From Gonatopus flavifemur (Eukaryota; Arthropoda; Insecta; Hymenoptera; Dryinidae), in contig JAFFJZ010000014.1 of NCBI GenBank assembly GCA_018340375.1, positions 868,001 to 932,000 of the forward strand: a DNA stretch of 64,000 nt. Reading direction: 5' to 3'. The translations under genes were made by a program, and so were the position numbers. The notes beneath the pieces are model-generated. The model was not told the DNA's origin, did no database searches, and saw only the letters and a list, made by a program, of their open reading frames with translations. Of the stretch, positions 20,430 through 31,194 are shown piece by piece. Position 1 is the first letter of the stretch; each line of letters begins with the position of its first letter.

Positions 20430-21530
20430 CTCCGCCCTTTTATGTTGGAATGAGACACATTTGCATGTTTAGAACTTTGAAGAACAGTTGATTCAAAGTA
20501 TGCTTCATCTGCAGCTACAACTTTTGCCCATTCTCCAGGTGATTCACGTATCCCTTGCCTAAAGAAATCCTCATCTTTTGAGTTGATCCAATTATCGAGC
20601 CGAATCTTGATATTTTCGTATGAAGTCAATCGTTCTCCCGTAAGATCTGACTGCATTGTCCGGAATAAGTAATAATCCGACGGAGCTATGTCTGGCGAAT
20701 ATGGCGAGTGGAATAGTACTCCCCAGTCCTGTCTATCTAAATATTGTTTCACGACTTGTGCGGTGTGCGGTTTGGCATTTTCATGTTAAAGAATCAATTT
20801 ACTGTGCCTATTTACCCATTCTGGTCAATTTCTTCTATGGCTCGCTTTGAATGCATCAGTTGTCGTCGGTAAAGTTCTCCATTATTAGTTTGAGAGGGTT
20901 CGAGCAACTCATAATATACAACACCTCTCTGATCCCACCAAATGCAGAGCATCACCTCGGCACAGTGGATATTTCTCTTTGGCTGTGATGGGCCGGGTTC
21001 ACTTGGCTTTACCCAAGATTTTTGACGTTTGCGATTCTCATAGTGTATCCATTTTTCATCTCCTGTGACTATTCGATGCAAAAATCCTTTTCTCAACCTT
21101 CCATGTCTCTTTCTTTCACTTCATGTGGAACCCAATTATTGAGTTTTTGAACCATTCCCATTCCTTTTGAGCGCTTTGCAACAGTTGATCGTTCAACATT
21201 CGATGCTGCAGCCAGTTCTGCTTGAGTTTGGCAATAATCCTCTGCCAATAATGCTTCCAAATCAGCATCTCCGAATTCTTTTTGTGGTTTTCCATGTTCT
21301 TTGTCCTCAGTGCCAAAATCATTGTTCTGAAATCGTCAAAACCATTCCTTACACGTTGTATTAGATGGAGCAGGCTCATCGTAAATCTCCACAGGCAAAC
21401 GATGAGTTTCCGCTGTACTCTTCTTTGCAATAAAATCGTGTAACAACATTTCCCGCAAATGATGCTCACTTGGAACGAAACCCGACATGTTCAAGGGGTA
21501 AAAACACTTGTTGCTTACAACCCAAACCAA
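20430..21530 (-). pseudogene. Mariner transposase, multiply broken
   Basis: Pieces in several frames: an N-terminal HTH region (LREMLLHDFIAKKSTAETH), then VTGDEKWIHYEN with the first catalytic Asp, the long CIWWDQRGVVYYELL block, a second-Asp block where relatives have HDN but this copy reads HEN after a stop, and SPDIAPSDYYLF with the third Asp. Loss of the second Asp plus frameshifts makes it inactive. The family is clear from the order and spacing of blocks. Confidence 0.85.
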
Positions 21531-21830
21531 ATGTCGCGTAGTGCGTTTGACAGTTGACGAAACGTACTATCGAATACAATTTGCTTTCTTCCGTTTTGAG
21601 CTGATATGAGGACTATCTGTTTGTTCTGATATAGAACCTTTTCGTACCTACAGGTAATTTAAAGTATAATGAATTCTTCGGAGGCTGATCACTATCATTT
21701 GGAGATTGAAACTGATTTTCAAGATTCACACATTCTTGATCAAGTGAATTTTTTGCAATACCTTCAAACAACCCAAACCAAATGTCGCGTAGTGCGTTTG
21801 ACAGTTGACGAAACGTACTATCGAATACAA
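21517..21830. repeat. 63-bp direct duplication flanking a P-element fragment
   Basis: The 63 bases 21,517-21,579 (part of the mariner 5' region) recur unchanged, as far as I can see, at 21,768-21,830. Between them are 188 bases (21,580-21,767) closely matching 29,429-29,618 inside the P-like element. It looks like filler DNA with target duplication from break repair. Confidence 0.85.
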
Positions 21831-21914
21831 GCTTCACCATCTATTAGTACACGTGAGCAATACTATCAACGACATCTGTTAGGAAAGGACGGAGTTATAT
21901 TCACTCACCCAATA

Positions 21915-22117
21915 TTCCATCTAGTTGACCTCTCACTCACAAATTTGGCTTTTCTCAGGAATGTCAATTCTTTATGATCTGTTATAATCTTTTTTTTCGA
22001 TCCTAGTACATACGTCCTGAACTTTCGCAATGGCCATATGATCGCGAGTAACTCTTTTTCGGTTGTATGATGGTCAAGTTCCGGTCCTTTGAAAGTTCTA
22101 CTTGCAAACGCGATCAC
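21915..22117 (-). pseudogene. pol: RNase H N-terminal part of Ty3 element
   Basis: Contains IAFASRTFKGPEL, TEKELLAIIW with the catalytic Glu, and TDHKELTFL with an Asp, ending at the mariner insertion site after RSTRWN. This is the standard Ty3/gypsy RNase H. A frameshift precedes it at about 22,120. Confidence 0.85.
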
Positions 22118-22337
22118 TTTTGTTTCATTCCCTACTTCTTATGAGAGAAAACCGTCTATCGCATAATCACTTCCGTCCATCTGTATCACGTAAATTCCAT
22201 TGCTATCCGGTGAATTTAATGTCGTATCGGATGGGGGCCAAATCAACGAAACCGTTAGTTGGAAAGAATAAGACATCATACATTATACATCTCTCCCTTT
22301 TCAACCAATGGTTCCGTTGATTTGTCCTTTCGTTGAT

Positions 22338-23341
22338 TCAGCCCCCATCCGTCGTATCGTTGGTGAACAATTTTTTCACGTTGTCTAATGCTGTTGGCTC
22401 ACTCTCCCCCCATTCCCACTCATCCCCTTCTGTTAGCAACTTCAATAACGGTCTTGATTCCTCAGCACACTTATCCGTGAATTTTGGACAGAAGTTTACC
22501 AACCGAAGGACCCCTCTCAGTTGCTCCATTGTTTTGGGTCTCGGCGATTTATTTATCGCCTCAATTTGTTCCGGATCTATTTTGAACCCTTCTTCCGATA
22601 GGATGTTGCTCAGAAATTTCACTTCTTCCCTGAAAAATTCACATTTCCTGAAATTCATCGTCATTTCATGATCCCCTATTCTATTAAATAACAATCGCAA
22701 GTGATGTATATGTTCTTCTTCGTTTTGTAATATAATCGAGGAATCATCCACGAAGTTTATTACGAATCTACTCTTCGTAGTACTCTTTCCATCGCTCTCA
22801 TTGATGCAGCACTGTTGGACTTCGTACCAAAAGGAACTCTTGATAATTCCCAACAGTGACCCTCGTTCATGAATACTGTATACTTTCTTGAATTTCCATG
22901 TAACGGAATTTGCTAAAAACTATTTATAAGGTCTACTGTACTTGATTTTCCTCCACCATGGCATTCCTGAAACACTTCCTCTGTAGTCAAAGAACATTCC
23001 CAATCATCTTCCAAAATTTTGTTCAATTGTCTCGCATCCAAACATATCCTAATCTCGCCTGCTGGTTCCACCAAGGGAACTAACGGGTGAATCCACGGGC
23101 TTGTTGATCGTTGAATAATTCCCTCCTCCATCATTTTTCCTATCGCGTTCACCACATCCTCTCTTCGTGCCATGGGTACCGGATATGTTTTTCTGTAGAA
23201 TGGTGCTTCTTTCTTCGTGACCAATTCCTGTTCATAGCTCTCCACTCTACCTGTTCTCTTCTCAAAAATTCCTATATTCTCTTCAATTATTTTCACCAAT
23301 TTCCCATATGTTCTATTATATAAACCTTCACATTCTTTCAT
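22338..23341 (-). pseudogene. pol: Reverse transcriptase of Ty3 element
   Basis: From the N-side: YPVPMARREDV, EEGIIQRSTSPWIHPLV, ICLDARQLNK, a STVDLINSF segment with a stop where relatives have FWQI, a VPFG box in another frame, then NFVDDSSIIL, so the catalytic aspartates are retained. After that come CEFFREEVKFLSNILSEEG and LRGVLRLVNF of the thumb/connection. At least one stop and two frame changes break it. Confidence 0.85.
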
Positions 23342-23450
23342 TTTATTATCTATGTCTTCTTTCGTTAATCCTCTTCCCTCTATGGCTTCATTCTTTTCAC
23401 CTCTTCCCTCTTCCTTTCCTTCTCCTACCCGCTTTCCTCATCAATCCTTT

Positions 23451-23850
23451 CTAATCCCTTTTCATTTCTATGTTCTGTTGGAACTCCTGTTCCCTATCCG
23501 TTCCCATTCTCTCAATTCCTCCTCCTTTTCTAGATTTCAGTGTTACTTTTCCTAAATCAACTTTTGCTTGTAGCTCCTTAAACATATCCACCCCCATGAT
23601 GCAATTTTTCTTCAACCTTGGTATAATCAAAAACCCTTGTTCTAATTCGATGTTCTTGAATTTCACTCTCAATATTATCTTTTCCTATCCTCGTAGGCTC
23701 TCGATTCAATGCTCCTGCTACTAACAAATTCGTTACCGGTACAACCGGACACCTTTTGAATCTATCCTCCCATATTTTATACGTTTTTTCTGCAATACAT
23801 GTCACCTGACTCCCAGTATCCAACAACGCTTCCAACCCAATTCCCTCTAA
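23451..23850 (-). pseudogene. pro: Aspartic protease of Ty3 element
   Basis: ALLDTGSQVTCI supplies the DTG-type active site; IIPRLKKNCIMGVDMF fits the C-terminal hydrophobic G motif. The two lie in different frames, so a frameshift separates them near 23,630. Position between gag and RT matches a Ty3/gypsy order. Confidence 0.75.
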
Positions 23851-24276
23851 TTATACCCTCACTCTGGAACTCTCTCTTGCTACCTCATTCGTACACTTCT
23901 CTTCTCTCAACAAAAAATCTTCCAGATTTCCAATTATCTCATTTTAATTAATCTGTTTCTCTTCACAGATTTCCCTTCATGTCGTGAGCGTCTGAGTTTC
24001 AATCTTCCACTCTCTTTGCTCCGTCCCTCCTGCAACACTCCTTCGTATTTTTCTTCCCCACTCTCTCTTTCATATTAACCCCCTCTCGCCTCATCCTGTA
24101 ACTCCAATAACTGTACCCTTCAATCCGTCGTTTCTCTCCCGAAACTGTTTCTTCCTCTCCCTTCCTCTCTCGAACGATCACTCCTATTCTGTTTCTTCCG
24201 TATTCTCCGTCTGTTGTATATCACCTATCTATCCCTCTATCTCTCTCTGTTGCATACTTTCCTCCAAACGGTGGAG

Positions 24277-24435
24277 GGTCTTTTTGCCGAAAACGTTTTC
24301 CGCCGAATACACTGTAATTTGACAATCGATAGTCACTTCTAGAAATCACTAGGAGATTTCGTAGTGATCTCTAGAAATGACTAGCAATTGTCAAATTAAG
24401 TTTATTCGACGAAAAACTTTCTCGGCAAAAAGACC
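24277..24435. mobile_element. Palindromic MITE of about 159 bp
   Basis: The outer part (GGTCTTTTTGCCGAAAACG) pairs with the end (tttctcggcaaaaagacc). An inner stem (gtcacttctagaaatcact with agtgatctctagaaatgac) makes almost the whole unit fold on itself. It sits between the Gag and protease parts of the Ty3 element. Confidence 0.75.
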
Positions 24436-25043
24436 ACCTACCCGTCAAACCCCCCATCTCTCTCTGTCTCGTATCGTCTGTTCGTCATCCTCTTATCATC
24501 TACCGTATACCTGCTTCATATCCTCTGTCTCTATCTACTGCGTATCGCGGTCCTCCTCTCTCAAAACCACGATACGTATTCCTTTGTGCGTAATTTCTAT
24601 ATCCCTGTATTTGACCATATCTACCCTTTTCCTCATTATTCCCGTATGCTCTTCTATATTCATTCGCCTCAACGTTCCTATCGTGACACCTCAAAATGTC
24701 AAACAGTACTTTGAATTCCAAAACTCCTCTCGTTACCGCTGTATCCTTCATTTCTTCCCCAAAGTGTCCTCTCAAGTACCTTATTATCTCACTTTTGCTT
24801 GAACGCGGTGTTAGATCTAACACCTCATTGTACAGTCTTGTCGTATACTTCGTTCTTGTAGCTTCCCTGTTTCCCTCATAATATCCAGTCCCTAATTTCA
24901 CCCATACTGAATGTTGTATTTCATCATTCAAAAAATTCGTGATGAATGCCTACTTTAAATTCGTCAACGTATCAAAATCTCTACGTACTACCCTCCACCA
25001 GTGCTCCACACTCTCTTCAGAACATACTATGGTGAGGGGCATT
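24436..25043 (-). pseudogene. gag: Gag C-terminal half of Ty3 element
   Basis: Contains SVEHWWRVVRRDF, then (after TAG at 24,950-24,952) VWVKLGTGYYEGN, RLYNEVLDLTPRSSKSEII and a Tyr/Arg/Gly-rich tail near 24,500-24,600. This matches Ty3-type Gag capsid sequence. It begins abruptly at 25,043, where the 28.5-kb insertion starts; the N-half is at 53,506-54,440. Confidence 0.75.
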
Positions 25044-25344
25044 GAGGCAGAGGGGCGAAGGGTTCACTGTTAGCCATATTTGTATTGCCTGTTTGCAGAT
25101 TGGATAATCGAATAATCCCGGGAAATTAGAAAAACGCAATTCGGAATAAAACAATAGTTTCGTATTGAGTTCCTCATTTTAAATGGAACGATATTTGCTG
25201 TTATGTTTTTGTAAATAAAAATGGAATATATGTATGAAAAATATGTGAGTCAAATGAAAAATATGACCCTTGCAACATTTTTCTCTCTTTTTACATGTTT
25301 TTTTGGATATGTTCTCATCATGTGCACACTGTACATACACACAT

Positions 25345-25432
25345 CCCAGATAGCACAAGAGTTCTAGAACAGTTCCTAATGAATACATTGTATTTATTAT
25401 AAGCTCTCCGACAACTCTTATGCTATCTGGGA
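25345..25432. mobile_element. Small palindromic MITE
   Basis: CCCAGATAGCACAAGAGTT at the left pairs with AACTCTTATGCTATCTGGG at the right of an 88-bp unit. Half-copies of the same terminus occur at about 49,246 and 59,580. Confidence 0.7.
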
Positions 25433-25872
25433 TATCAATATAAGTATTATGGGTGACTCTTTTTTATATACTGGAATATTCATTTTCATACTTCACACAG
25501 TTGAACGAAAGGTAATTTTATCAATGATTTATCATAGTGATGGACCATGTTTGATACATACAATAAAAATAGTCTAATGTACATAGATTTTCAGTTTTAT
25601 ATTTGCAAAATTGATGTCCATATTGAATTGTGAGAAATTATAGATATTGGAAAAATTCTAAACAGAAAACAGATTTTCAAAATATACGTGACACATTCAA
25701 ACATCAAAAATCATAAATCCAATTATGAATGGCAATTTATTTGTAGGGAAATATTATTCATCAAATATATCCATTTTTGAGAAATAATCAAAGTTGTAGC
25801 TTGAAAATGTGTTACAAATTGAGATCACAGAATAGCTGTATACATAAAATTTTTGGTTTCATATGTTATATA

Positions 25873-27159
25873 CAGGTTGGTTGAAAAGTTCCTGCGCTCA
25901 CCAAGAGATAGCACTGCTAGCTCGGAACTTTTTTTTGTCAAGTTGGTATACCTGTCCTGAGAACACATGCGAAGTTACAAGTCATTCTGTCAATTCATTC
26001 TTTGTTTACAAGCCATTTGAAGTTGACGTGTCATTGATTTTTCTTAATATGGAAAAAATTGAATATCGTGCAGTCATTAGATTCTTTGTTTTGAAGGGTT
26101 TAAAAGCAAAGGAAATTCATGAACGATTGTTAGAAGTGTATAAGGAGTCCTCACCTTCAAAACGCACCGTTGAATTTTGGGCTGGTGAATTTAAACGTGG
26201 TCGTACTAGCCTTGAAGACGATCCACGCGAAGGACGACCAAAAACTGCAACCACAGCAGAAATCATTGAGCATGTACATAATATGGTTAGTGAAGATCCA
26301 AGTTTGACTAAGCGTGAAATTGCTAATGCCATTGGCATCTCAGACGAACGAGGACTCCATATTTTACATGAAGAATCACGTATAAAAAAACTGTTTGGAC
26401 AGTTAGTGCCGCACACGTTAACAATTCAACAGAAACTGGATCGAAAACAAATTTCTCAGCGTAATGAGCATTTTAAGCAGAATAAAACCGACTTCTCGCG
26501 TCGTTTCATAACTATGGATGAGACTTGGATCTACCACCATGATCCTTAATTGAAACAAGAACGTTTACAGTGGACTGAAGCTGGTTGTTCAGCTCTAAAG
26601 CAGGTGAAGTCACAACGATCAGCAAAGAAGGTTATGGCATCAGTTTTCTGGGATCCGAAAGGAATTTTGTTCATTGATTATCTTCAGAAAGGTAAAACAA
26701 TCAACTCCGAATATTACTGCAGCCTCTTGGATCAGCTGGATGAAAGAATTCGTGAGAAAAGACCTGGTTTAAGGAAGAAAAAAATCATTTTTCATCCAGA
26801 TAATGCACCTGCTCACAAAAGTGTTTTGACGATGGCTAAATTCAGAGAACTCAAGTACGAATCGCTTGAACATCCACCGTATCCGCCAGATTTGGCTCCT
26901 AGCGACTACTATCTCTCCAGAAATCTCAAACAATTCCTTCGTGGAAAGCATTTTCCGTCGAATGAAGAAGCCATAGCAGCCGTAGACGGTTATTTTGCAG
27001 AGCTTCCGGAAAACCATTATAAGGATGGGATAAAATTATTGGGAGATCATTGGGACAAGTGTATTGAGCTTCTAGGAGATTATATTGAATAAAAAAATAT
27101 ATTTCGTAACGAAAACAGTATTCTTTCATTCCGAGCGCAGAAACTTTTCAACCAACCTG
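25873..27159 (+). mobile_element. Mariner A, nearly intact, 1287 bp
   Basis: The 27-bp TIR CAGGTTGGTTGAAAAGTT... at 25,873 is matched in reverse at 27,133-27,159, with TA at 25,871-25,872 and 27,160-27,161. Length is that of a full mariner. It lies between the left P-element end and the P transposase C-terminus. Confidence 0.95.
26049..27092 (+). pseudogene. DD34D mariner transposase with one in-frame stop
   Basis: MEKIEYRAVIRFFVLKGL opens the paired HTH region; EFKRGRTSLEDDPREGRP is the linker. Catalytic residues: TMDETW, HPDNAPAH and PPDLAPSDYYL, with 34 residues between the second and third Asp. The frame is interrupted only by TAA at 26,547-26,549, just after the HHDP that follows the first Asp block; relatives usually have Glu there. 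The WVPHEL motif important for mariner dimer function reads LVPHTL. Otherwise complete to DYIE and TAA at 27,090-27,092. Confidence 0.9.
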
Positions 27160-27183
27160 TACGAATACTGATTGTGTTGAATC

Positions 27184-28185
27184 TCACCAGCCTGAGAATA
27201 AAGTCAATTTATTGTGAAAATGCCTGAAAGATATGTTAGTGAATTGTTTGCTCAAATGAAAACATCTTATTTGGGAATACTTTTCTGATATGGCTCTTAT
27301 TGGATGGATTCGGTGGTTTCCAAGGGGGCGTTGATCATAACCGTGATCGATTGAATCCTCAAATACGTTATTTTTAGAGATACACTGTCCCATAACTGAG
27401 TGGATGAAATGTTCCGAATGGAGTTTGTTATTCAGTATATCAGTTCTTCCTTTTAAAAACATTCTCAGAGTTATTTCACACTGTTCGCAAATGTAGAAAA
27501 CATCATAGGAGGGCAAAGTGAGTTCAACTCTATTTCCAGTGTTCATTGAATGGAATAAGTTCTCACGATTATGATGAGCACACAATGCCATTAAGCATTC
27601 ACCACAAATGAGTCGATTTTTTGAATGTTTCACTACGAATCCTGCGATATGAGCAATCACTTGTTCGCTAAATTGGCTGATGCTCCGTACATCAGGCAAG
27701 TAAGAATGGAATTGTAATTCATCAAGCATTTTGTCGGTATATTCATTGTTCAATTCTAATGATCTTTGTCCTGGTGTAGAATCATCCATAACGTCTCCTG
27801 ATTTCGTACAAGACACATGCAAAATCGGAATTTCTTCAAATGGTACACAATTCCCAGTATCAATATCTTTAATTTCCGAATGTATTAGAAGTTTTTTGAG
27901 TACCGTCTTGAACTGGCGTACTGTTGGGTTGTTGTTATGCCGTCCGTGTGCTCTAACACAAGCAAAGACTGTCTCTAAATGGCCCTGACTGAATTTGGAT
28001 GTAGGTATATATTGTAAAAATTTTTCTGTTCCACAGAATTTTCCAAACAAGTTCCTCAAACTTCGAGTGAAAATCAAGAATCTGAAGAACCCCGTTTTTC
28101 TTGTAGAGGTCAGGAGGTACTTGCTATTGCCATAGCATTTCGAATTAAGGTGACAGGCCCCATTAATGAACACCTTAACCCCCAT
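27184..28185 (-). pseudogene. P-element/THAP9-type transposase, C-terminal part
   Basis: 333 codons open. KTGFFRFLIFTRSLRNLF and FSQGHLETVFACVR then NNNPTVRQFKTVLKKLL are hallmark blocks of the C-terminal region of P-element transposase and THAP9 (the usual SQDHLE reads SQGHLE here). Further on, IAHIAGFVVKHSKN with paired cysteines (CGECLMALC) and CEQCEI matches the late domain. In the family this protein cuts and pastes P elements using an RNase H-like fold interrupted by a GTP-binding insertion. The upstream end is frameshifted at about 28,200. Confidence 0.85.
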
Positions 28186-28479
28186 TAGCGAACAATCGTT
28201 TATCTATGATATCTTTCCTATGGCATATTATTGTGAATTAATTTACATAACAGCGGTTGATTTAGTATCCAGTCAGTCATGCTCGGATGAAATTAAAGCA
28301 CTAAATGAGAAGTACTATGAATCAAAAACCAAAACGTTCATCAAAGGGGTCGCGTTCATAAATGGGGTCATCTACCTTATGTATAAAGTTTTCGCATATA
28401 TTCAATCTTTCAAATATTTCGGTTTTATTTTGTGCACTAATTGGGTTTTTGAACCCATGGTTGTTTTCTGTTTCGAGTA

Positions 28480-29085
28480 TTCAAAATGTCAAAGGAATCG
28501 TTGGAAATCTCAATTAACTGAATTGTAGGACCACATTCTCTAAATTCACTGAAGTTTAATTCATCTTTACAAACCCTCAGTGCATCAGCAACCGACTTGC
28601 TGAACAATTGCGTTGCTCAGCGGACCTTCATTTTCTGCCGATGGTATCGGATGTGAGTTTCTCGTAATTCATCAGCCAGATGAAGACCTTCAATCTGTTG
28701 AAATTCGTGTAATTTTTCAAGATATTTCCATTCGATCATTTTTCCTCGTTCGTTAATGACTTTTTTATCCCCACGAGTGTTTCGGACGAGTTTCTGTGAA
28801 TGAGAAGGATCTATCAATGAATAAATAATTTCTTTTGTGACTGGATTACGGAACTGCATGTCAAAGTGCGGATTAAGTGGATCGGCTCCATGGATCTGGA
28901 TCAGTGATTCTTGTGGAGCTTCATCAAATATAGGATCGAGGATCTCTTTCTCATGTATAGAATCTTTCATTGCAGCGAGTCTGGATTCATATTCGAAACA
29001 TTTATTGTCATGATAAACAGTCTCTATTACGTTAACTTCATTATCAATATTTTCATGACCCTGATGGGCTACTGAGACAAATGGT
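28480..29085 (-). pseudogene. P-element/THAP9-type transposase, central part
   Basis: Contains FRNPVTKEIIYSLIDPSHS, KLVRNTRGDKKV, IEWKYLEKLH, EGLHLADEL and, after a TGA at about 28,617, FSKSVADALRVCKDEL. These follow the order of the central P-transposase region. Beyond about 28,470 similarity continues in other frames (GFKNPI-like) toward the C-terminal part. A stop and at least two frame changes break it. The N-side is cut off by the GGACA-rich stretch. Confidence 0.85.
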
Positions 29086-29087
29086 GG

Positions 29088-29425
29088 ACATTGGATGAAT
29101 GTCCGAAATTTTAAGCAGGTGGACATCGGTTGGACAACAACTGGACAACGATTGGACATTGCGAGACAGTTTTGGATGCGTTTCAGACATGCCAGGACAC
29201 GCTAGACAAATCATGGACACTTTTCGGACATACAGATAAGAAGGTTCAGATGCATTTTGGACAAACGATAGACATTGAATTCGACTTTGTCTAGAATTTT
29301 GAATGAATGGACATAAGCAGACATCGTGGACATGTTTTGGACAATATTCAGACATATTTGGACATCATAGACTCTTTTCAGACAAAGTTTGGATGTTCCA
29401 AGCTTGTCCATTCGTCCATTAGGGG
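29088..29425. repeat. Degenerate GGACA-motif array
   Basis: About 340 bases in which GGACA, AGACA or their close variants recur every 8-20 bases, for example ggacattg, ggacatcg, ggacaaca, ggacaacg, agacatg, ggacacg. It sits inside the P-transposase coding sequence. It looks like an expanded and decayed short repeat. Confidence 0.65.
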
Positions 29426-29465
29426 AGTGCAATTTGCTTTCTTTCGTTTTGAGCTGATATGAGGA

Positions 29466-29822
29466 CTATCTGTTTGTTCCGATATAGAACCTTTTCGTAC
29501 CTACAGGTAATTTGAAGTATAATAAATTCTTTGGAGGCTGATCATTATCATTTGGAGATTGAAACTGATTTTCGAAATTCACACATTCTTGATCAAGTGA
29601 ATTTTTTGCAATATCTTCAGAATTATTTTCACGTTTCAAATATCTTACCATTGTCAAATTACATGCGAGTCCATTGCAAGTCAACGAGACTCTTCTTAGA
29701 CCAGTTTCATGTGAGAGAGTCCAACATTGATTCATCAAATTTCCTTTCTGTTCTGCATCAATTCCATTTATAAGGAAATAACCAATAGGAATCTTCCAGA
29801 ATTGATTGGAACAAACCACCAT
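29466..29822 (-). pseudogene. P-element/THAP9-type transposase, RNase H-like segment
   Basis: WKIPIGYFLINGIDAEQKGN is the signature block of P/THAP9 transposases; VSLTCNGLACNLTM follows, where most relatives have an Asp before the Gly, so an acidic residue may be lost. The segment starts at 29,822 exactly where the LINE 3' tail ends, showing the LINE inserted here. Its distal part (29,429-29,618) is duplicated inside mariner B. It ends in a stop at 29,466. Confidence 0.85.
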
Positions 29823-29860
29823 GGTTCTACGTCATCATCATCATGATGGAGTAATCAGCC

Positions 29861-30274
29861 TTATGACTGGTTTGATGAAATCCTCCAACCCTGTCTATTA
29901 TCCGCTAACCGCTTAGTTTCTGCATATCTACGACAAGCCTTATCTGATATAATTTTCTTCATATAACTTGATCTAGGTCTATCTCTTCGAGTTTTGCCAT
30001 TAATTTTTTCTTCCAATATTGTTTCCAATAAGCTATCATGTCTTGATGGGTGCCCTATCAGATTACTTCTTCTTCTGACGACCTGTCTCAAAAGACTTCT
30101 TTTTTTATTTACCTTCTCAAGTAATTCTTCATTTTTTACTTTCTCCATCCACTTTATTCTGAGCATCCTTCTATGAGACCACGTTTCAAGAGCTTCGAGT
30201 CTTCGTTGGTCCGTTTTTCTAATTGTCCAAGTTTCGCAACCATATAATGCTGTGCTCCAAACGTAACTCTTCAA
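29861..30274 (-). pseudogene. LINE C-terminal region
   Basis: Contains WSTALYGCETWTIRKTDQRR and MLRIKWMEKVKNEELLEKVN, the conserved post-RT region of insect endonuclease-RT LINEs, then basic residues. The same region, 5'-truncated, occurs again at 52,733-53,193. Joined to the RT core by a stretch with frameshifts (30,275-30,596). Confidence 0.8.
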
Positions 30275-30596
30275 GAATTTCTTTCTTACTGCTAAGCTAA
30301 TATTCTTCCAACATAGTAACTGTTTCTTTTAGTGGGAAGACTGTTTCCCTTGTGCTATTCTCGCTCTTCTATCTCTTCCGCTCTCACCGTTTTCTGTAAT
30401 TATGCTCCATAGATATTTAAATTCTTTCAATTGCTGAATTTTTTCTGCATCCATTTTGATTCTCGTTCTTTTGGATGTTTTCGCTGTTGTACAAATCATG
30501 AATTTTTTTGTCCTTATTTATATTCATACAATATTTGTCTGGTAATATTTTTTTCATGGTGTTGAGAGTATTTTCTAACTCAGCACCACTTGTAGC

Positions 30597-31194
30597 TCAC
30601 GTAGCTGTGTCATCCGCAAATCTCGACATGCTCAAACTTTCACCTCGAATCTGTAATTTCAATTGCACTTGCTCCTTCACTTCGTTTATCGCTTCTTCTA
30701 TATACAAATTGAAAATCAATGGTGATAGTGAGCATCCTTGTCTCACCCCTCTTCTGATTTGTATTATTGCGGTTTGATTCTTATATAATTCATATATTAT
30801 TCTCCTATCCCTGGAATTAATCCCTACCTCTCTCAAAATCGTAAACATCTTCTCCCAATCAACATTATCGAATGCTTTTTGTACATCTACAAAACCCATA
30901 TACACAGATTTTTTCGACTCTAGACCTCTCTCTACGACTGTTCTGAGTGCTAATATTGCTTTCCACGTTCCCCTATTTTTCCTAAAATCAAACTGATCTT
31001 CGGCTAATCTACTCTCTATTCCATTCTCTGTCCTCCTGTATATGATTTTTGTCAGTATTCTCGAGGCATGTGAAGGTAAACTAATCGTTCTGTAGTTCTC
31101 GCATTTGTCTGCTCCTTGTTTTTTGTGGAATGGCGACAATTTTATTCTTCTGGAAATCTCCCGGTACTTCGCCTATTCTGTACATATCTCTGAC
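30597..31194 (-). pseudogene. LINE reverse transcriptase core
   Basis: Blocks in order: CENYRTISLPSHASRILTKI, AEDQFDFRKNRGTWKA, VYMGFVDVQKAFDNVDW, IRRGVRQGCSLSPLIFN and the catalytic box SRFADDTA. All core RT motifs of a non-LTR element are present. The frame fails just after FADD, and the N-side is cut at 31,194 by the foldback insertion, continuing at 36,966. Confidence 0.85.

Larger units (their letters stand above)
20412..21912 (-). mobile_element. Mariner B (decayed) inside Ty3 RNase H
   Basis: Ends CTGGGTGTGTTAATATGACT (20,412) and its inverted counterpart finishing CACCCAA at 21,912, with TA at 20,410-20,411 and 21,913-21,914. The same TIR family as the element at 60,213. The host RNase H reads continuously on both sides of the TA site. 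Length 1501 bp includes about 250 bp of extra duplicated and foreign sequence near its 5' end. Confidence 0.85.

Noticed and set aside
28166..28528. 120-codon plus-strand frame
   Set aside because: Antisense to the P-transposase sequence, whose family blocks are on the minus strand.
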